The notes: generated by a model not told the origin, from the sequence alone. Counted from the first letter of the stretch, positions 27,800 through 40,675 are shown. The stretch is DNA of 47,874 nucleotides from Pelargonium nanum (GCA_036897485.1 JAYMTF010000165.1:1-47874); one strand, 5' to 3'. Numbers and translations: made by a program.

Positions 27800-28026
27800 A
27801 GACAATGAGGAAGTGACCAAGACATGTTGGGTCAAGCGGTTGATGCGCTTTGGATTTCCTTCGAGGTCTCAGGTTCGAGCCTCCTTACTGATGGTATGGG
27901 ATGAGATTTATGGGTTTAAAAGAGAACTAACAACTAACAAGGTGACGCCCCCATTAAGGGGTGAGAAACACAGGCCTCGTAGGCCTGTTTGTCCCGTTGC
28001 TTATCAAAAAAAGACAATGAGGAAGT
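27800..28026 (+). mobile_element. tRNA-derived SINE with 15-bp target-site duplication
   Basis: AGACAATGAGGAAGT occurs at 27800-27814 and at 28012-28026, identical. The insert of about 197 bp has a Pol III promoter: an A-box-like GTCAAGCGGTTG (from 27831) and the B box GGTTCGAGCCT (27872-27882), spaced as in a tRNA. The 3' end is GCTTATC followed by seven A. Between head and tail is a body with a short hairpin (CAGGCCTCGTAGGCCTG, about 27971-27987). It appears full-length and young by its perfect duplication. Confidence 0.85.
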
Positions 28027-28159
28027 AAATTAAATGTTTCTTAAAATATAGGATGACGAGTGTGAACGAAGTGAGACTAATCACTTACAATTGAAAATAG
28101 AGATAAATAAAGTGAAATTTTTTTTGTCCATGGTATAAACTGATATGTGCAGTTTTGTC

Positions 28160-28293
28160 ACGACAAACTGACTTTCATTTTTTTTATCAACAAGCATACT
28201 ACAACACCGAGGCTCGAACCCGAGATCTCAAGGGGACCAAGTACCTTAAGCCACTTGCCCTGATGATCGAAGGTACGACAAACTGACTTTCAT
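28160..28293 (-). mobile_element. Short tRNA-derived SINE with 19-bp target-site duplication
   Basis: ACGACAAACTGACTTTCAT occurs at 28160-28178 and 28275-28293, identical over 19 bp. The 96-bp insert on the minus strand runs from a tRNA-like head with GTGGCTTAAGG (A box) and GGTTCGAGCC (B box, 28220-28211) to TTGATAAAAAAA. It is a tRNA-like head plus a very short tail, one of the smallest complete SINEs one would expect. It sits only 133 bp from the SINE at 27800-28026 and in the opposite direction. Confidence 0.85.
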
Positions 28294-29184
28294 CCAAAAG
28301 AAGAAAATTTCTTGGATTGATCTTGTCGCGACAAACTGATTTTTGTCGTGATGATGATAAGTTGTTGGATTGAAAGTTTTCAGGCTTTGCCGCGACAAGC
28401 TTGCCCTTTGCCACTACAAAAGAGGCCGCTTTACTCAACCAAACACTCAAAATCAATATTAAACACATTTCATGTCTCTCTTGTATAATTGACAAAAGTT
28501 CAAGTAAATATTACCAAAGTTCAACCAACATAAGCAAATGAACAATGACTTTTCTCCCACAAAGGGATTTTGTTCATTGTCATTCGCTCGACATGTGACT
28601 CCTATTAAAAGCAGCTAACTCCAATTATATATTCTTGAAAAATATCTTGATGTTTCTTGAAACCGTGACGAATCTTATTTTTTTCATCCAATCTTTGGAA
28701 TTCATAGTTGCACCATTCATTTGAGAATTGACCAAACACTCTTGCAAATGCAGGCGGGGTGTTTCGCGCCCACAAATTCATTGGGACGGGTACGAATGTT
28801 AATCAATGATATAACTTCACCAAATTGATCATAATTGAATTTTTTTTCTCTAATAATAAATAGTAAAAAATAAAATAAATAATAAGTAATAATATTGTTT
28901 GGTTTGGTTTTGGACTCTTGTTTGGTGCTTAAAGCTTACTTCACAAATCTCTATCTAACTCTATGAAGTTCCCTAATTTTCAATCCATTTTCCTCAACCT
29001 TTTGATGGGTAGTAGGTGTCTGTGTCTCACAGACATTGAACCACAACACAACACCACCTCTCTCTAACCTCTTCTAGATTTCGCCGCCGATCCCTTTTCC
29101 GGCGTCCCAATCCGGCCACCAACTCCCCTCTCTCCGTCTGCATGCATCTACACAACCCAGTTTCCACAAGTCTCAATTCAATTC

Positions 29185-32100
29185 ATGGGTCACAACAAGA
29201 AGCGAAACCTCGCTCCTCGCTCAAATCAATCTCCGGCATGCGCCGCCGGATTGACCAATGGCGATAACCCTAACCACCACCAGAGTAAGATCGTCGACCC
29301 GCCGCCGTGCGATGAATCGGCGCCGGCGATTAAGCTGGAGTGCGAGAGGGCTTTAACGGCGCTCCGGCGAGGGAACCACACCAAGGCGCTGAGACTGATG
29401 AAGGAGTCTTGCTCGCGGCTCGACGGCTCCGCCCCGATTCCTCGGATTCCAGGGACTGTGTGCGTCAAGGTCGCGGCGATCATTGACGACCCTAACGCGA
29501 AGAATCGTCATTTGAGGAATGCCATTGAATCGGCGCGGCGAGCTGTGGAGCTGTCGCCGAATTCGATCGAGTTCGCGCATTTCTACGCCAATTTGCTGTA
29601 CGAAGCGGCAAATGATGGAAAAGAGTATGAGGAAGTTGTGCAGGAGTGTGAGCGGGCGCTGGCGATCGAAAACCCGGTGGACCCCGGTAAGGAGAGCTTG
29701 CAGGATGAGAGAGAGCAGAAACTGGCCACTACCGAGGCCCGGATCGGGCACGTGCAGAATGAGCTGAGGCAGCTAATCCAGAAGTCCAACATTGCTTCCA
29801 TATCGAATTGGATGAAGAATTTGGGGAATGGGGAGGAGAAGTTTCGATTGATTCCGATAAGGAGGGTTACTGAGGATCCAATGGAGGTTAGGTTAGTTCA
29901 AGCTAGAAGACCGAATGAGATCAAGAAGGCAACAAAGACGCCCGAAGAGCGGAGGAAGGAGATTGAAGTTCGGGTGGCTGCTGCTAGGTTGTTGCAGCAC
30001 AAGTCTGAGGTACCCCAATTACAGAATGAGGGAGATAGGGTTGACAGGGCTGTGGATTTGTCGTCGGGATCTGGTCAGAGAACAGGTGAGCGGAGGAAGA
30101 ATGGGAATATGCGTAAAAATGGGTCCTCTGCGGAAAGAAAGGATTGGGTCCGGTCATATTGGAATTCAATGAGCATGGATAAGAAAAAGGAACTGCTCAG
30201 AGTTAGGATTAGTGATCTGAAGGCTCATTTTGCATTGTCAAAGGATGGTTTGGCAAATGAGGTTTTATCGGAGGCAATATCTTATGCTGAGGCTGATAAA
30301 AAGTGGAAGTTCTGGGTTTGCTGCAAATGCAATGAAAAATTTCCTGATTCAGAATCTCATATGAACCATGTTGTCCAGGAGCACATGACAAACCTCCCGC
30401 CCAAAATGCAGTCAATTTTGCCCCAAAACGTTGAGACTGAGTGGGCTGACATGCTTCTTAATTATTCTTGGAAACCACTGGATGTCTCCGCTGCAGCTAA
30501 GATGCTTGGGAATCAATCAAAAGGCCAAGATTCTGACCTTGTGGAGGATTTTTACTCAGGGAACCACACTGAAGACTGTGATGACTGCTTCAAAGATGCA
30601 TGGGATTCTTCCCCTGAAAAGGGTAATTGTGGGGATCAGGACCAGTGCAACGGTTTTAACATAGAGAGCAATGAACATGATAGGAATACCAACATTGAGT
30701 GCAGAGAATGTGATGGAAACCAGGGGCCTTTGAGGTGTTCTCTTTCTGATAGCTGGCCGATTTCTGATGACTCTGAGTGTGGTAAGCTCCTTGAAAGAAT
30801 TCATGCTGCATTTGAGGTGCTGATTAAACACAAATATCTTGCTATGAGTCATCTTAACAAGGTCATACAGTATACTGTGGATGAGCTACAAGGACTTGCT
30901 TCAGGTTCTCAGCTTCTGAACCATGGTGTGGACCAAACACCCATATGCATCTGCTTTCTAGGAGTTTCCCAGCTTAAGAAGATACTCAAATTCTTGCAGG
31001 ATATATCTCATTCCTGCGGCTTAGGTCGATATCCTGATAAAAATAGTAGTCCTGTAGACGACGTGAACAACAGTCAAGAAACCGAGTTCAAGGAGAAGAT
31101 TGTTCTTAATGGAGATGCATCATGTCTTATTCTTGATGATGGCATATTGCCATCGGAATGTGCTCCTGGCGCATATCATGACGCTCCCATCAATGATACT
31201 ATGGCAGCAACATCTGGCCATGAAAATGATATTCTGCTTGATGCCGATGCTTTGCTATCCTGGATATTCACCGGTCCCACAAGTGCGGAACAGCTGACAC
31301 TGTGGATGCGTAAGAAAGAAGAGAAGACACATCAAGGAATGGAAATTCTCCAAACACTTGAGAAGGAATTTTTCCAACTGCAGAGCCTCTGTGAGAGAAA
31401 ATGTGAACATTTGAGCTACGAGGAAGCAGTGCAGGCAGTGGAGGATCTCTGTCTCGAAGAAGGTAAGAAGAGGGAGACTGTCACAGAAGTTGTCCACCGA
31501 AGCTACGAATCAATCCTAAAGAAGCGCAGGGAAGAGCTTATTGAGAGCGAAAATGATATGTTCATTAGCAGTAGTAGGTTTGAGTCAGATGCTATATCGA
31601 ATATTCTAAAAGAAGCAGAAGCTCTAAATGTCAATCAATTTGGGTATGAGGAAACTTATGCTGGTATGAATTCTCAGTTATGTGACTTGGAATCTGAAGA
31701 TGATGATTGGAGAAGCAAGGACTATTTGCATCAAGTGGATACTTGCATTGAAGTGGCAATTCAGAGGCAGAAAGAACAGTTGGCTGTTGAGGTTGGTTAG
31801 TCAGTATTAGATTCTCTTAATGAAGCCACTGTGTCTGATTAATAATATTACCATAAGAAAGATAATGATGTCAATGCTTTAAGCTCATATAATACTTATT
31901 TGGTTTGCAGCTAAGCAAAATTGATGCGAGAATAATGCGGAGTGTTACTGGGATGCAGCAACTGGAACTTAAGCTTGAGCCTGTTGCTGCCTATGATTAT
32001 CGGTCAATACTGTTGCCTCTAGTGAAGTCATATTTAAGGGTGTGTATTGAATTTATTATAGTTGTTTTATACTCATCACCTTTTTCCGAACATTACTTCA

Positions 32101-35100
32101 GGTTTATCTTGTGTATATCTCTTTCAGGCACACTTGGAAGATCTGGCTGAGAGAGATGCCACAGAGAAGTCTGATGCTGCAAGAGAAGCATTTTTAGCTG
32201 AACTTGCACTTGATTCTAAGAAGGGTGCTAAAGGAGGAAGTGATAGTTCTAGACATTCAATGGAGAAGACAAAGGATAAGAAAAAGAGCAAAGAGTACAG
32301 GAAAACCAAGGATTCAAAGGTTTCAGTCTGTAGTATGTTTTATTTATTTATATAAAATGCTAGTAAGCTTTCTATAATTATTGATGTAGATCTAATACTT
32401 ATATTCCTCGCAGGCTACTGGTGGTAATGAACAGCACATGCTCCGTCATGAAAATCCAGAGTTGGTGTAAGTAGCTCTTCCACTTGCTTCTCTTTTCAAA
32501 GTACTAGTGCTGATTTTATTCTCTTTCTAATGTATTTGTTTGATCTGTGGCTTGAAGCAGTTCCTTCACAGTTGCATCTGATGGTGACCATCCAGAATCT
32601 GAGATTGTTGTTTCTATGAATGCTGATGACTTAAAACAACAGGAAGAGGAATTCAGACGCAAAATTGAGCTTGAGGAAGAGGAGAGAAAGCTTGAAGAAA
32701 CTTTGGAATACCAAAGACGAATTGAGAATGAGGCAAAACAGAAGCACCTTGCTGAGCAACATAAAAAATCAACTCGAACATTTCCAGGGAGGGAAGCTGA
32801 GGGGTTACATGATGTTAACCTTGAGACTGGTGTTCACGATCAAAACATAAATGAGCATGTACTACCTCGTGAGCAGGTAAGCATCCTTGTTGGAGGACAT
32901 CTGGTAAATGAATGAGAATTTCATTTTTTTTCCTTAAATCTCCAATCTTGCCTCCCTTCTGCCTGGGAATTGTGAAAATGTTGAGTTAGATACCAGAGAA
33001 CATTCAGATTGATAGTATGCTGTCTTTTTAATATGGAATATTGCATGAAACCATATAAACTTGGGTATTTGACAGGAGCCTCTGTTGCAGAGAAATGGGT
33101 TTTCTAACACTTCAGAAGCCATGGTTTTGAACACTACGAATGTAATGATGCCTATAACCTGTACGACTAGTACCCATAAAATCAATAGTACACGTCTGGC
33201 AAATGCTAAACAAGGTTAGTATTCACATAGCTTTTCCTGGATGATTTTTGGCTGGATTGGAATATATGTACATGTTTCCGTCATTTTTTTTTCCTTCTTG
33301 TGCAGGTCTTTCTAATGGGACAATTTCACTTGATGGTCCTTTGCCTTCCGACCGGAGGACAGGGAGGAAAGGTAAACGGCCAAAGAGTTCCGCCAAATTA
33401 CTTGATGGGAATTATCAAGAGGTATCATCAGAAAAGGAGAATCTTGAAGCTGGGAGACTACAGATTGAGGGTTGCTTTAAGGATCAAGTTAAATCTCATG
33501 ACCCTCTCTTTAAAAGCAGTGGTGAGTTATATAGTCTTACAACGACTAGGATTTTTTGTATTCTCAAAATAGGCATATGGAGAGTTTTCCTGTTTACTGT
33601 ACTGTATCACTGTCATCATATGACTTGTCTTACTTTGTTCTTATTTTTACTAGTAGCATACATTGTTGTGCTACCCAATCTTTTTGCCAATGCAAAAGAT
33701 GCTCATGTACTATTATTGGTTTTGAATCTTTGATATGATTCAGTAGTTATTGAGTTGGCTTCATTGGCATGACTTAGTGAACTTTCATTTGGTGTATCTT
33801 AAAATTTATGGCTTTTCAGGTTTTAATTCCAGCAATCTTGGGATATTATCTCCCCTTCCCTTTCTTCGGTTATTAATTTTTGAAGTTTTTTAACAGGATG
33901 TGAATTTTATTTTGGATTTTCTGGAATATGATACTAATATGTTCATGGATTGATTTTCATGAAATTCAGTTAGTCCTTCTGGAGATAGTGGAACAAAAAC
34001 ATTGAGACAATTACAAGCAGAGGAGGATGATGAAGAAAGGTTCCAAGCTGATCTAAAACAAGCAGTACGCCAAAGCCTTGGTAAATATTTTTTTATCCAT
34101 TATTTCTTCTATAGTTAGGATCATTTAACATGGGTGTTAAATTAATTTATTCTTATATCACTTTGCTAAAGTAGCTTGGGCAGCATAATGTGGATGGATT
34201 CTATGAGATTTAGATTAATAATCTTGTGATCTATATACTTGCCATAATAGAGTAGAATATTCATTATGGAATCACTTCATATTTTCTTTTGCTTAGAGCT
34301 GTCATACCTCTCACTCATATAGCACGTGATAGATTTCAAGTGATGCTGTGATAATTTGATCCGCCTGATGTTTTTGCTGGCATATTCACATAAGATAATT
34401 TTAAGTTACATGCTATATATGACTTTGATAATCTGATTCTGAATGAATTTGAATGCCAAGCAACAAAAGATGTTATATCTTTCTCTGATGCTTGGTGGAA
34501 GCATGGGTTTTTCCTTACTAGTAGCATGAATTATCTGTCCAGTGTTCAGTATAAATGATAGGATATTATTGGTTAAACAATTAGCAATCCATCATCAATA
34601 ATATGAAATTTGTTGGCTTTGGTTGCAAAGTTTTTCAAGATTTATCCCTTTACTGTGTCAGGATGCATCCTAACAAATGAAGTAGTTTGTATAATATTTT
34701 GTTGAGGTTGATTATATTAGCTAAATGTCGTATGAATTCTTTTTTAGTGTAAATGTAGCAATTGTAAGAGATTTAATTAACAGATTATGAATTCCCTGTT
34801 CGCATTCATCATAGTTATAGCTTTTGTGCTGGTAATACCAGGATGACCATACTGCAAAAACTTTAAATTTATGAACCTATGAGATAAACGCTTACATAAT
34901 GCATTTTTGCAATATTTTTGTAGAATACTTCTTGTTTCCATACAAAGCAGATATCTCTGGAGATGATAAGGTTCTCCAAATGTGTCTGTTTGGGTAAATA
35001 TAAATAATTAAAGAAATATTAAAGGATAAGAGAATGTCTTTAAGGAATATGCCTTCGCAAGATAGGATCAGGGGAATGTAAGAAATTTATACTAGGATTG

Positions 35101-38100
35101 AAATCATGTACCTCTGGGGAATCTTATGCCTTCTTAATTAGGGCGTCACCAAAATTTTAAAAAGAACAGGGTTGATTCAAATGGTAGAACATGTAAGTTG
35201 AGAGTATAGTGTGTCACTTGGAAAGAGTACCCTTGAATGTCTAACTTCCAGGATTCCATATCTAATTAGCCACAGAAGCTGTTGTGTTTTTGAGGCATCA
35301 CTTAATTCAACCAATGTCAGGAAGATCAAATGCCAAAGCTTTTGTAGAACAGAACAATGCAATGGGAATGTTCTGTATCTCTTTGCTTTACTTTTCAGCA
35401 TTTAAGACATGCTAATAAAGGGATTTCTGCCATTTTTGTTACCGTAAATGAAGAGAGGATTTTTGCCTTCTTGACATATTTCTATGGTAATATGCACTTG
35501 ATGTCCAAAGAAAAGTACACTTAGGACCTTAGGTAGCTTGTGACTTTATAAATATACATCTATTTTTAGTATCCCAAAACACCTTGAACAGTGATTTAAC
35601 TTTTAGACTTCTGAGTTCTGATCCTCCTAGCCATGCCATCTTTCAAGAACAATCATGCGGATTTGGATGTATATTACTATGGTTTATTGAGTACTAACTA
35701 CTGCTGAACTCAAATCATATTTTGATTAATTTTATTTCCAGATAATTCCTTGAAACCTTTTCTCGACTCCATCCCTGGTCTGATATATGTATATAAATTT
35801 TTTATTAGGAAGTCTGATACTGACGTGCTCTTTTGATTATGACGATAATTAGTCCTTTGGTTCTCTGTTCCGAACATTGAGTGTTATTTATTTGCAAGGT
35901 AAAAACCAATGTGGTAATAAAGATTATAGTGGTTTTTGGTACATTGCTAGGGAAGACAGGGATGATTTATGGGATTGGCTGCAGGATCGGTTCAAGGATG
36001 GATTTTGATGGATGGTTTCTTGACAAATCCAACAAATTACCATCCCAGAGCATGATCCTAGTCCCTAGATCTGTCTATAGCTGGATCGGATAAATAAGCA
36101 AAAGCATTATGTTTGGAGAAGATGCAATGATATTTATTTGGAAGGGTGTGAGTGATTGAACTATGTTAGTTGCCTTCTTTTTATTTTATATTTTTCTGTA
36201 TTTAGAATGAGGTTGAACTAGATGAGGAGTGGAGATCTTAATAGGAGGATCTGTTGCGTGCATATATCATATTTACCAGGATCTTGATTGTTTGGTTTGG
36301 TATTCCTGTCCCACAAAACAGCCTTTACATGTTTTCTAATTTGTGACTCTACATTCGTTTTCTCAGATACCTTCCAATCTCATCAGAAGTTTCCTTCACT
36401 TTCAAGTTCAAGGATGCCACATCAGAAATATATGGAATCGGTTGATTTTGGTGTTTCACTAAATCAAGTCACGGTTGAAAATGTGAGCGTAGATGATATG
36501 TTTGGTACAGGGCTGAAGAATGAAGTTGGTGAATATAATTGCTTTCTAAATGTTATCATTCAGGTAGGTTTCACACAATGAGTATATTGTCCCTTCCACG
36601 AGCTTTATTTGGTTACCTTATACATAATTTAAATTCACCATCTGTGGTCTGAAACTTTTATTTTTTTATCCAGTCCTTGTGGCACTTGAGACGTTTCCGG
36701 GATGAGTTCCTGAGGAGTTCGAGATCAGTTCACATTCATGTCGGAGAGCCATGCGTTGTCTGTGCACTATATGATATTTTTACTGCCATGTGTATTGCAT
36801 CTACTGATACAAGAAAAGAACCAGTTGCCCCCACATCTCTGAGAATAGCCCTTAGTAATCTGTATCCAGATAGTAATTTTTTCCAGGAGGTAATCATGTA
36901 GTACTGTGTTTGGTACTATTATTCAGCATTTTCTTTTCGAAACATTTGACTTGATTGTTATTCAAGTACCGAGTTCATGAAATATCAGAACTAAATAGTA
37001 GTAATTGACAGGCTCAGATGAATGATGCTTCTGAAGTATTGGCGGTTATATTTGACTGTCTTCATCGGTCATTTACCCCCGGTTTAAGTGTCTCTGATAC
37101 TGAATCTCTGGAAAGCAATTGCCTAGGGTCATGGGATTGTGCAAACAATGCTTGTATTGCTCATTCTCTCTTTGGGATGGATATTTTTGAACGAATGAAT
37201 TGTTATAGTTGCGGTCTTGAGTCAAGACATTTGAAGTACACTTCCTTTTTCCATAATATCAATGCCAGTGCTCTTCGGACGATGAAGGTATGTTCATAGT
37301 AGGATGGCTTCCTGTATAGTTGCTTACTCGCATATTATTTTAATTTCACGAGGTCATGACGTTGTGTTAGATTTTTCCACTGTCACTCGTCTGATTTTCT
37401 TCTCCCTATAGGTTATGTGTGCAGAAAGCTCATTTGATGAGCTTTTAAATGTTGTAGAAAGGAACCACCAATTAGCCTGTGATCCAGAGGCTGGTGGCTG
37501 TGGGAAGCTCAACTACATCCATCACATTCTCTCCACTCCGCCACATGTGTTTACAACAGGTGATTCAAGTCATCAGAATTTTTTTTCATTGATGATGATC
37601 CAGTTGCAGCTGTATACTCACACTAATGCTTACCTTTGGGTCTTGCAGTTCTTGGTTGGCAGAATACATGTGAGAGTGCTGAAGACATATCAGCAACATT
37701 GGCAGCTCTTAATACTGAAATAGATATAAGTGTCCTCTATCGTGGCTTGGATCCAAAAAACACACATAGCTTGGTTTCAGTGGTATGTGTCTTGGTGACT
37801 ACAAAAAGCTCTATGTTAACATATTTTATATCTTAATTTTTTGTAGCTGCAACTTTTCCAAGAAAAATCAATTCTAATGTCAAGAATACCATATACAAAT
37901 GATAGCTTAAAACTACGATTCACAAATGTAAGTTGAAGCCAATGAATGTTGTGGTTTCTTTGTGGACTGAGATGGGAGGGAAAGAGGAAGACATCTAACT
38001 TGTAAATGCCAGGGGAAAGGTATCGGAGGCAATCTATTGACCTCCTACCTCCTCAAGCCAATCAAAAGGGTAAGGGTCAACTAGAGAAAAACCATTTATT

Positions 38101-39486
38101 CAGAGAGCAGGGAGTCTCAGCCATGACTCAAATAAATTGGATTTGGGTAGACACAGTGCGAACAAATTCATTGGGGAGAGTACGGTGATAGTTAATGACG
38201 TGGCATCCTCTCATTAACTTGTTTGAGTCTCAACCTTCAATAAGTTGGCTGAGATTCTTTTTTCTCTTATTTAGAGTCATTAATCTATTAGTGAACATTG
38301 CTTGAAAAAAACACTCTTGTCTTCTACAAAATTAAGTAACATGTTATTTGGTATGGAAGTATATATTTGTCTGAAATATTCCATTAGTGGATATAGTGAA
38401 TATTTAGTTATGTGCAGGTTATCTGACTTCGTCTCATAAACTTCACTATCCATCAGTTAGTTAACTGAGGGACCTGAAATGTTTTGAAAGAGTGTTTATC
38501 TGAAAATGAGAAGATAAATATAGTTAATTTTGCTTCAGTATTGATTGGTTGTAGTTCAATAGCTTGGGAAGTAAGCTCTGGAATGATGGATTAGCGCTTA
38601 TAAAAAAAAAAAAAGAATGATGGATTAGCATCCAATCCAGTCTTTTTTCATGAATGCTTGAAGTGGCTGTTGTTAGGTAGGATCTGGGGACTGGTTTGGG
38701 TAGGGGTCCTCTTTCCCATGGTGCGGACCACTGAGAAATCACACTTTTTATTCATTGCTGCAAGGACCTCATCCCAAACCCTGGCCATCAAATAAAGTAA
38801 TATCTCTCAACACCTTATGTATAACTAATTACCCACCAAAATGCTTTGTTTGGTATAGACTGCTGTAATTATCCTAAAAACAAAGTTATGGAGGTCATTG
38901 ATACAGATTGAGGAAAAACCAGAGTGTGTGCCCTAACTGAACAATGCGAGGATGAGGAACCCTCATATTGCGCCTTGCCCCACTTCCTAACGGGTTTTAT
39001 TTTTCTATACCAATGCTTGTTCTATCCCTGCTTATTTTGCTCCAGCCTCCAGCCTCCAGCCTCATTTTGGGGTGGGACAAGTTAGAGCTCCTATGGGTTG
39101 GGTCAAATGGCCAACCATAACTATTGTTCTACAAGTATATAAATGCATGATGTTGGATTGACTTTAGTTAGATATCTCAGTGATAATGTCCTCATCTGTT
39201 TTAATTCTCCGTGCTCCCAGGTTTGCTACTATGGGCAACATTATCATTGCTTCGCTTATAGTCATGATCATGAACAATGGATCATGTATGATGATAAAAC
39301 TGTCAAGGTAAGCTTTATTATCTGCTGCAATTTATGACATTTTACTGCCCTTCATTTTAGAGTCTCAATTATTATTATTATTGTTTTTTAAATTTCTAGG
39401 TTGTTGGTGGCTGGGCTGAGGTTCTCACGATGTGTGAAAGAGGGCATTTGCAACCTCAGGTTCTCTTCTTTGAAGCTGTAAACTAG
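29185..39486 (+). CDS. Ubiquitin carboxyl-terminal hydrolase-related protein (DUF627/C2H2/DUF629/USP)
   Basis: Fifteen exons: 29185-31791, 31911-32039, 32128-32319, 32414-32466, 32561-32876, 33076-33214, 33306-33521, 33970-34080, 36367-36563, 36674-36889, 37012-37287, 37412-37559, 37649-37782, 39221-39307 and 39400-39486 (TAG). The sum is 4908 bp, 1635 aa, all GT-AG and in phase. Residues about 50-165 are DUF627. A C2H2 finger lies at C379, C382, H395 and H400, followed by DUF629. A Lys/Glu-rich, probably coiled segment covers about 915-1095. The USP-like domain starts near 1300 with NEVGEYNCFLN (Cys1313); it has a CYSC zinc-type pair and ends with HYHCFAY (His1585 or, better, His1587) and YDD (Asp1602/1603). 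As recalled, the Arabidopsis relatives are At3g47890/At3g47910. The role in plants is poorly known; deubiquitinase activity is inferred from the retained residues. Confidence 0.94.
34081..36366 (+). other. Intron 8 of the hydrolase-related gene (2286 bp)
   Basis: The donor GTAAAT follows CAAAGCCTTG and the acceptor TTCTCAG precedes GATACCTTCC; the split Gly/Asp codon is restored. The content is AT-rich, with short open frames that match nothing I recognise. No transposon ends were identified. Confidence 0.65.
38109..38262. repeat. Small inverted-repeat element in intron 13
   Basis: GAGTCTCAGCCA near 38110 pairs with TTGGCTGAGATTC near 38250, a terminal inverted repeat of about 12 bp with one mismatch. 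The 155-bp size suits a MITE. No clear target duplication was found. Confidence 0.35.
38581..38629 (+). mobile_element. Tail-only retroposon insertion with 15-bp duplication
   Basis: GAATGATGGATTAGC occurs at 38581-38595 and 38615-38629, identical. Between the copies are only 19 bp: GCTTAT followed by A. GCTTATC plus A is also the 3' end of the SINE at 27800-28026, so this looks like a SINE insertion cut short after only its tail was copied. Confidence 0.7.
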
Positions 39487-40675
39487 TTTTTGGTGAACTT
39501 GATGAAATATTTGCTTACACCAGAGCATTAGATTTAAATGGCTTGAAATTCAGTCGGTGGTGAGGCGTTGTTCATTTACTGTGATGCATTACTGCTTTAA
39601 CTTCTGCAGTTCAGACACAGCTAAACTCGAGATATTGGTTTCAGAAAAAAAAAAGAATTTTTTTTTATAGAGGAGAGAAGTTGAGAAATTTTGATGTGAA
39701 ATCTAGGGAATGTGATATAAGTCTGAGATTTTTGTAGAGGCAAGGAGGGAGTTTGATAGTAGAAATAGGTTTATTTATTTAAAGTGATTGAAAAAGTGCA
39801 GTTTCTGGTCTTGTTACTGAATACTGTATCTCAGCATAATAGGGGAACTTGTATGAAATTTTGCCGTATTTGGTTGGACCCTTGCAATAAAGTGGTTTGG
39901 TTTAGAGAAAGAACGAGTAATTTAGCAGGTTGGCTGGCTGGGTGGCGATGAATGAATGATTGAGTGATGGGCGGTTGGCTTGTCGTAAAGGCATAAAGTT
40001 GTAATAGGGGAATTTTAGTGTTATTGTTAGATACATGAGAACTTCTACTTATCAATGATGTTTTCTCCTTAATTTAAAGAGGTTCTGTACAGATGGTATT
40101 GAAGTGCATGCATGCAGTATAGTAAATTTTGGAGCTTGAATGCCAGGCTTTTACTCTTTTCCAGCATATATTTTTATTAATTGTAAATGCATTCACAGTG
40201 TTACATATTTCATGTTTGCACTAGCAATGCTGATGGAGGAAGCATTCTCAACACGGGGGAAATATTCTCTTCGGACATAGCAAAAAAGCAAAGTTGAAAT
40301 TATCTATGTATGATATACCAAACTTTTGACTACCTCCCAGAGATGGGGGTACTCCAACAAGATCAATTCCAACTATCGCGAACCTGTATTAGCAACAACA
40401 GACGAAGAAGAGAGTGGAGGATAAGACTTCGCGGCACATTTTCGTTTTTGAGAAGTACAAACAATCAACAATTTAACAACCTGAAGAGAAACACACCCGA
40501 CCGAACAGACGCAGACGCTTGCCCTGTTTTTTCTCCTCCATCGTTGCAAGACCATCCAAATAACACTACATACCGCCAGTAATGGCCACGATGGCAACAT
40601 CAATCAGAAAGTGGCTTAAAGCAAGACGAGACAGGGAAACTTCAGACTTACGCCTATAACTGATATGTTTAGCAC

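Larger units (their letters stand above)
26921..29184. other. Intergenic between PPR-SMR and ubiquitin hydrolase-related genes
   Basis: The first few hundred bases are the PPR 3' UTR and terminator region. Two SINE insertions with clean duplications lie at 27800-28026 and 28160-28293. The part at 28840-29184 should hold the promoter and 5' UTR of the next gene; a CT-rich leader is visible from about 29055. No gene was found. Confidence 0.65.
37783..39220 (+). other. Intron 13 of the hydrolase-related gene (1438 bp), with insertions
   Basis: It separates the codons for LVSV from those for VCYYGQHYH in the USP domain. It contains a possible small inverted-repeat element (about 38109-38262), a tail-only retroposon insertion (38581-38629) and three 7-bp CCAGCCT units (39042-39063). 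Confidence 0.7.

Noticed and set aside
28205..28270. tRNA-like A and B boxes
   Set aside because: The tRNA fold is incomplete and the segment ends in poly(A) between target duplications, so it is a SINE and not a tRNA gene.
35881..36093. 70-codon open frame in intron 8 of the hydrolase-related gene
   Set aside because: The flanking exons join in phase without it and it matches nothing in the family.
40310..40603. Open frames on both strands beside the gypsy-like pseudogene
   Set aside because: They may be part of the same decayed element, but no domain could be recognised, so no separate call is made.
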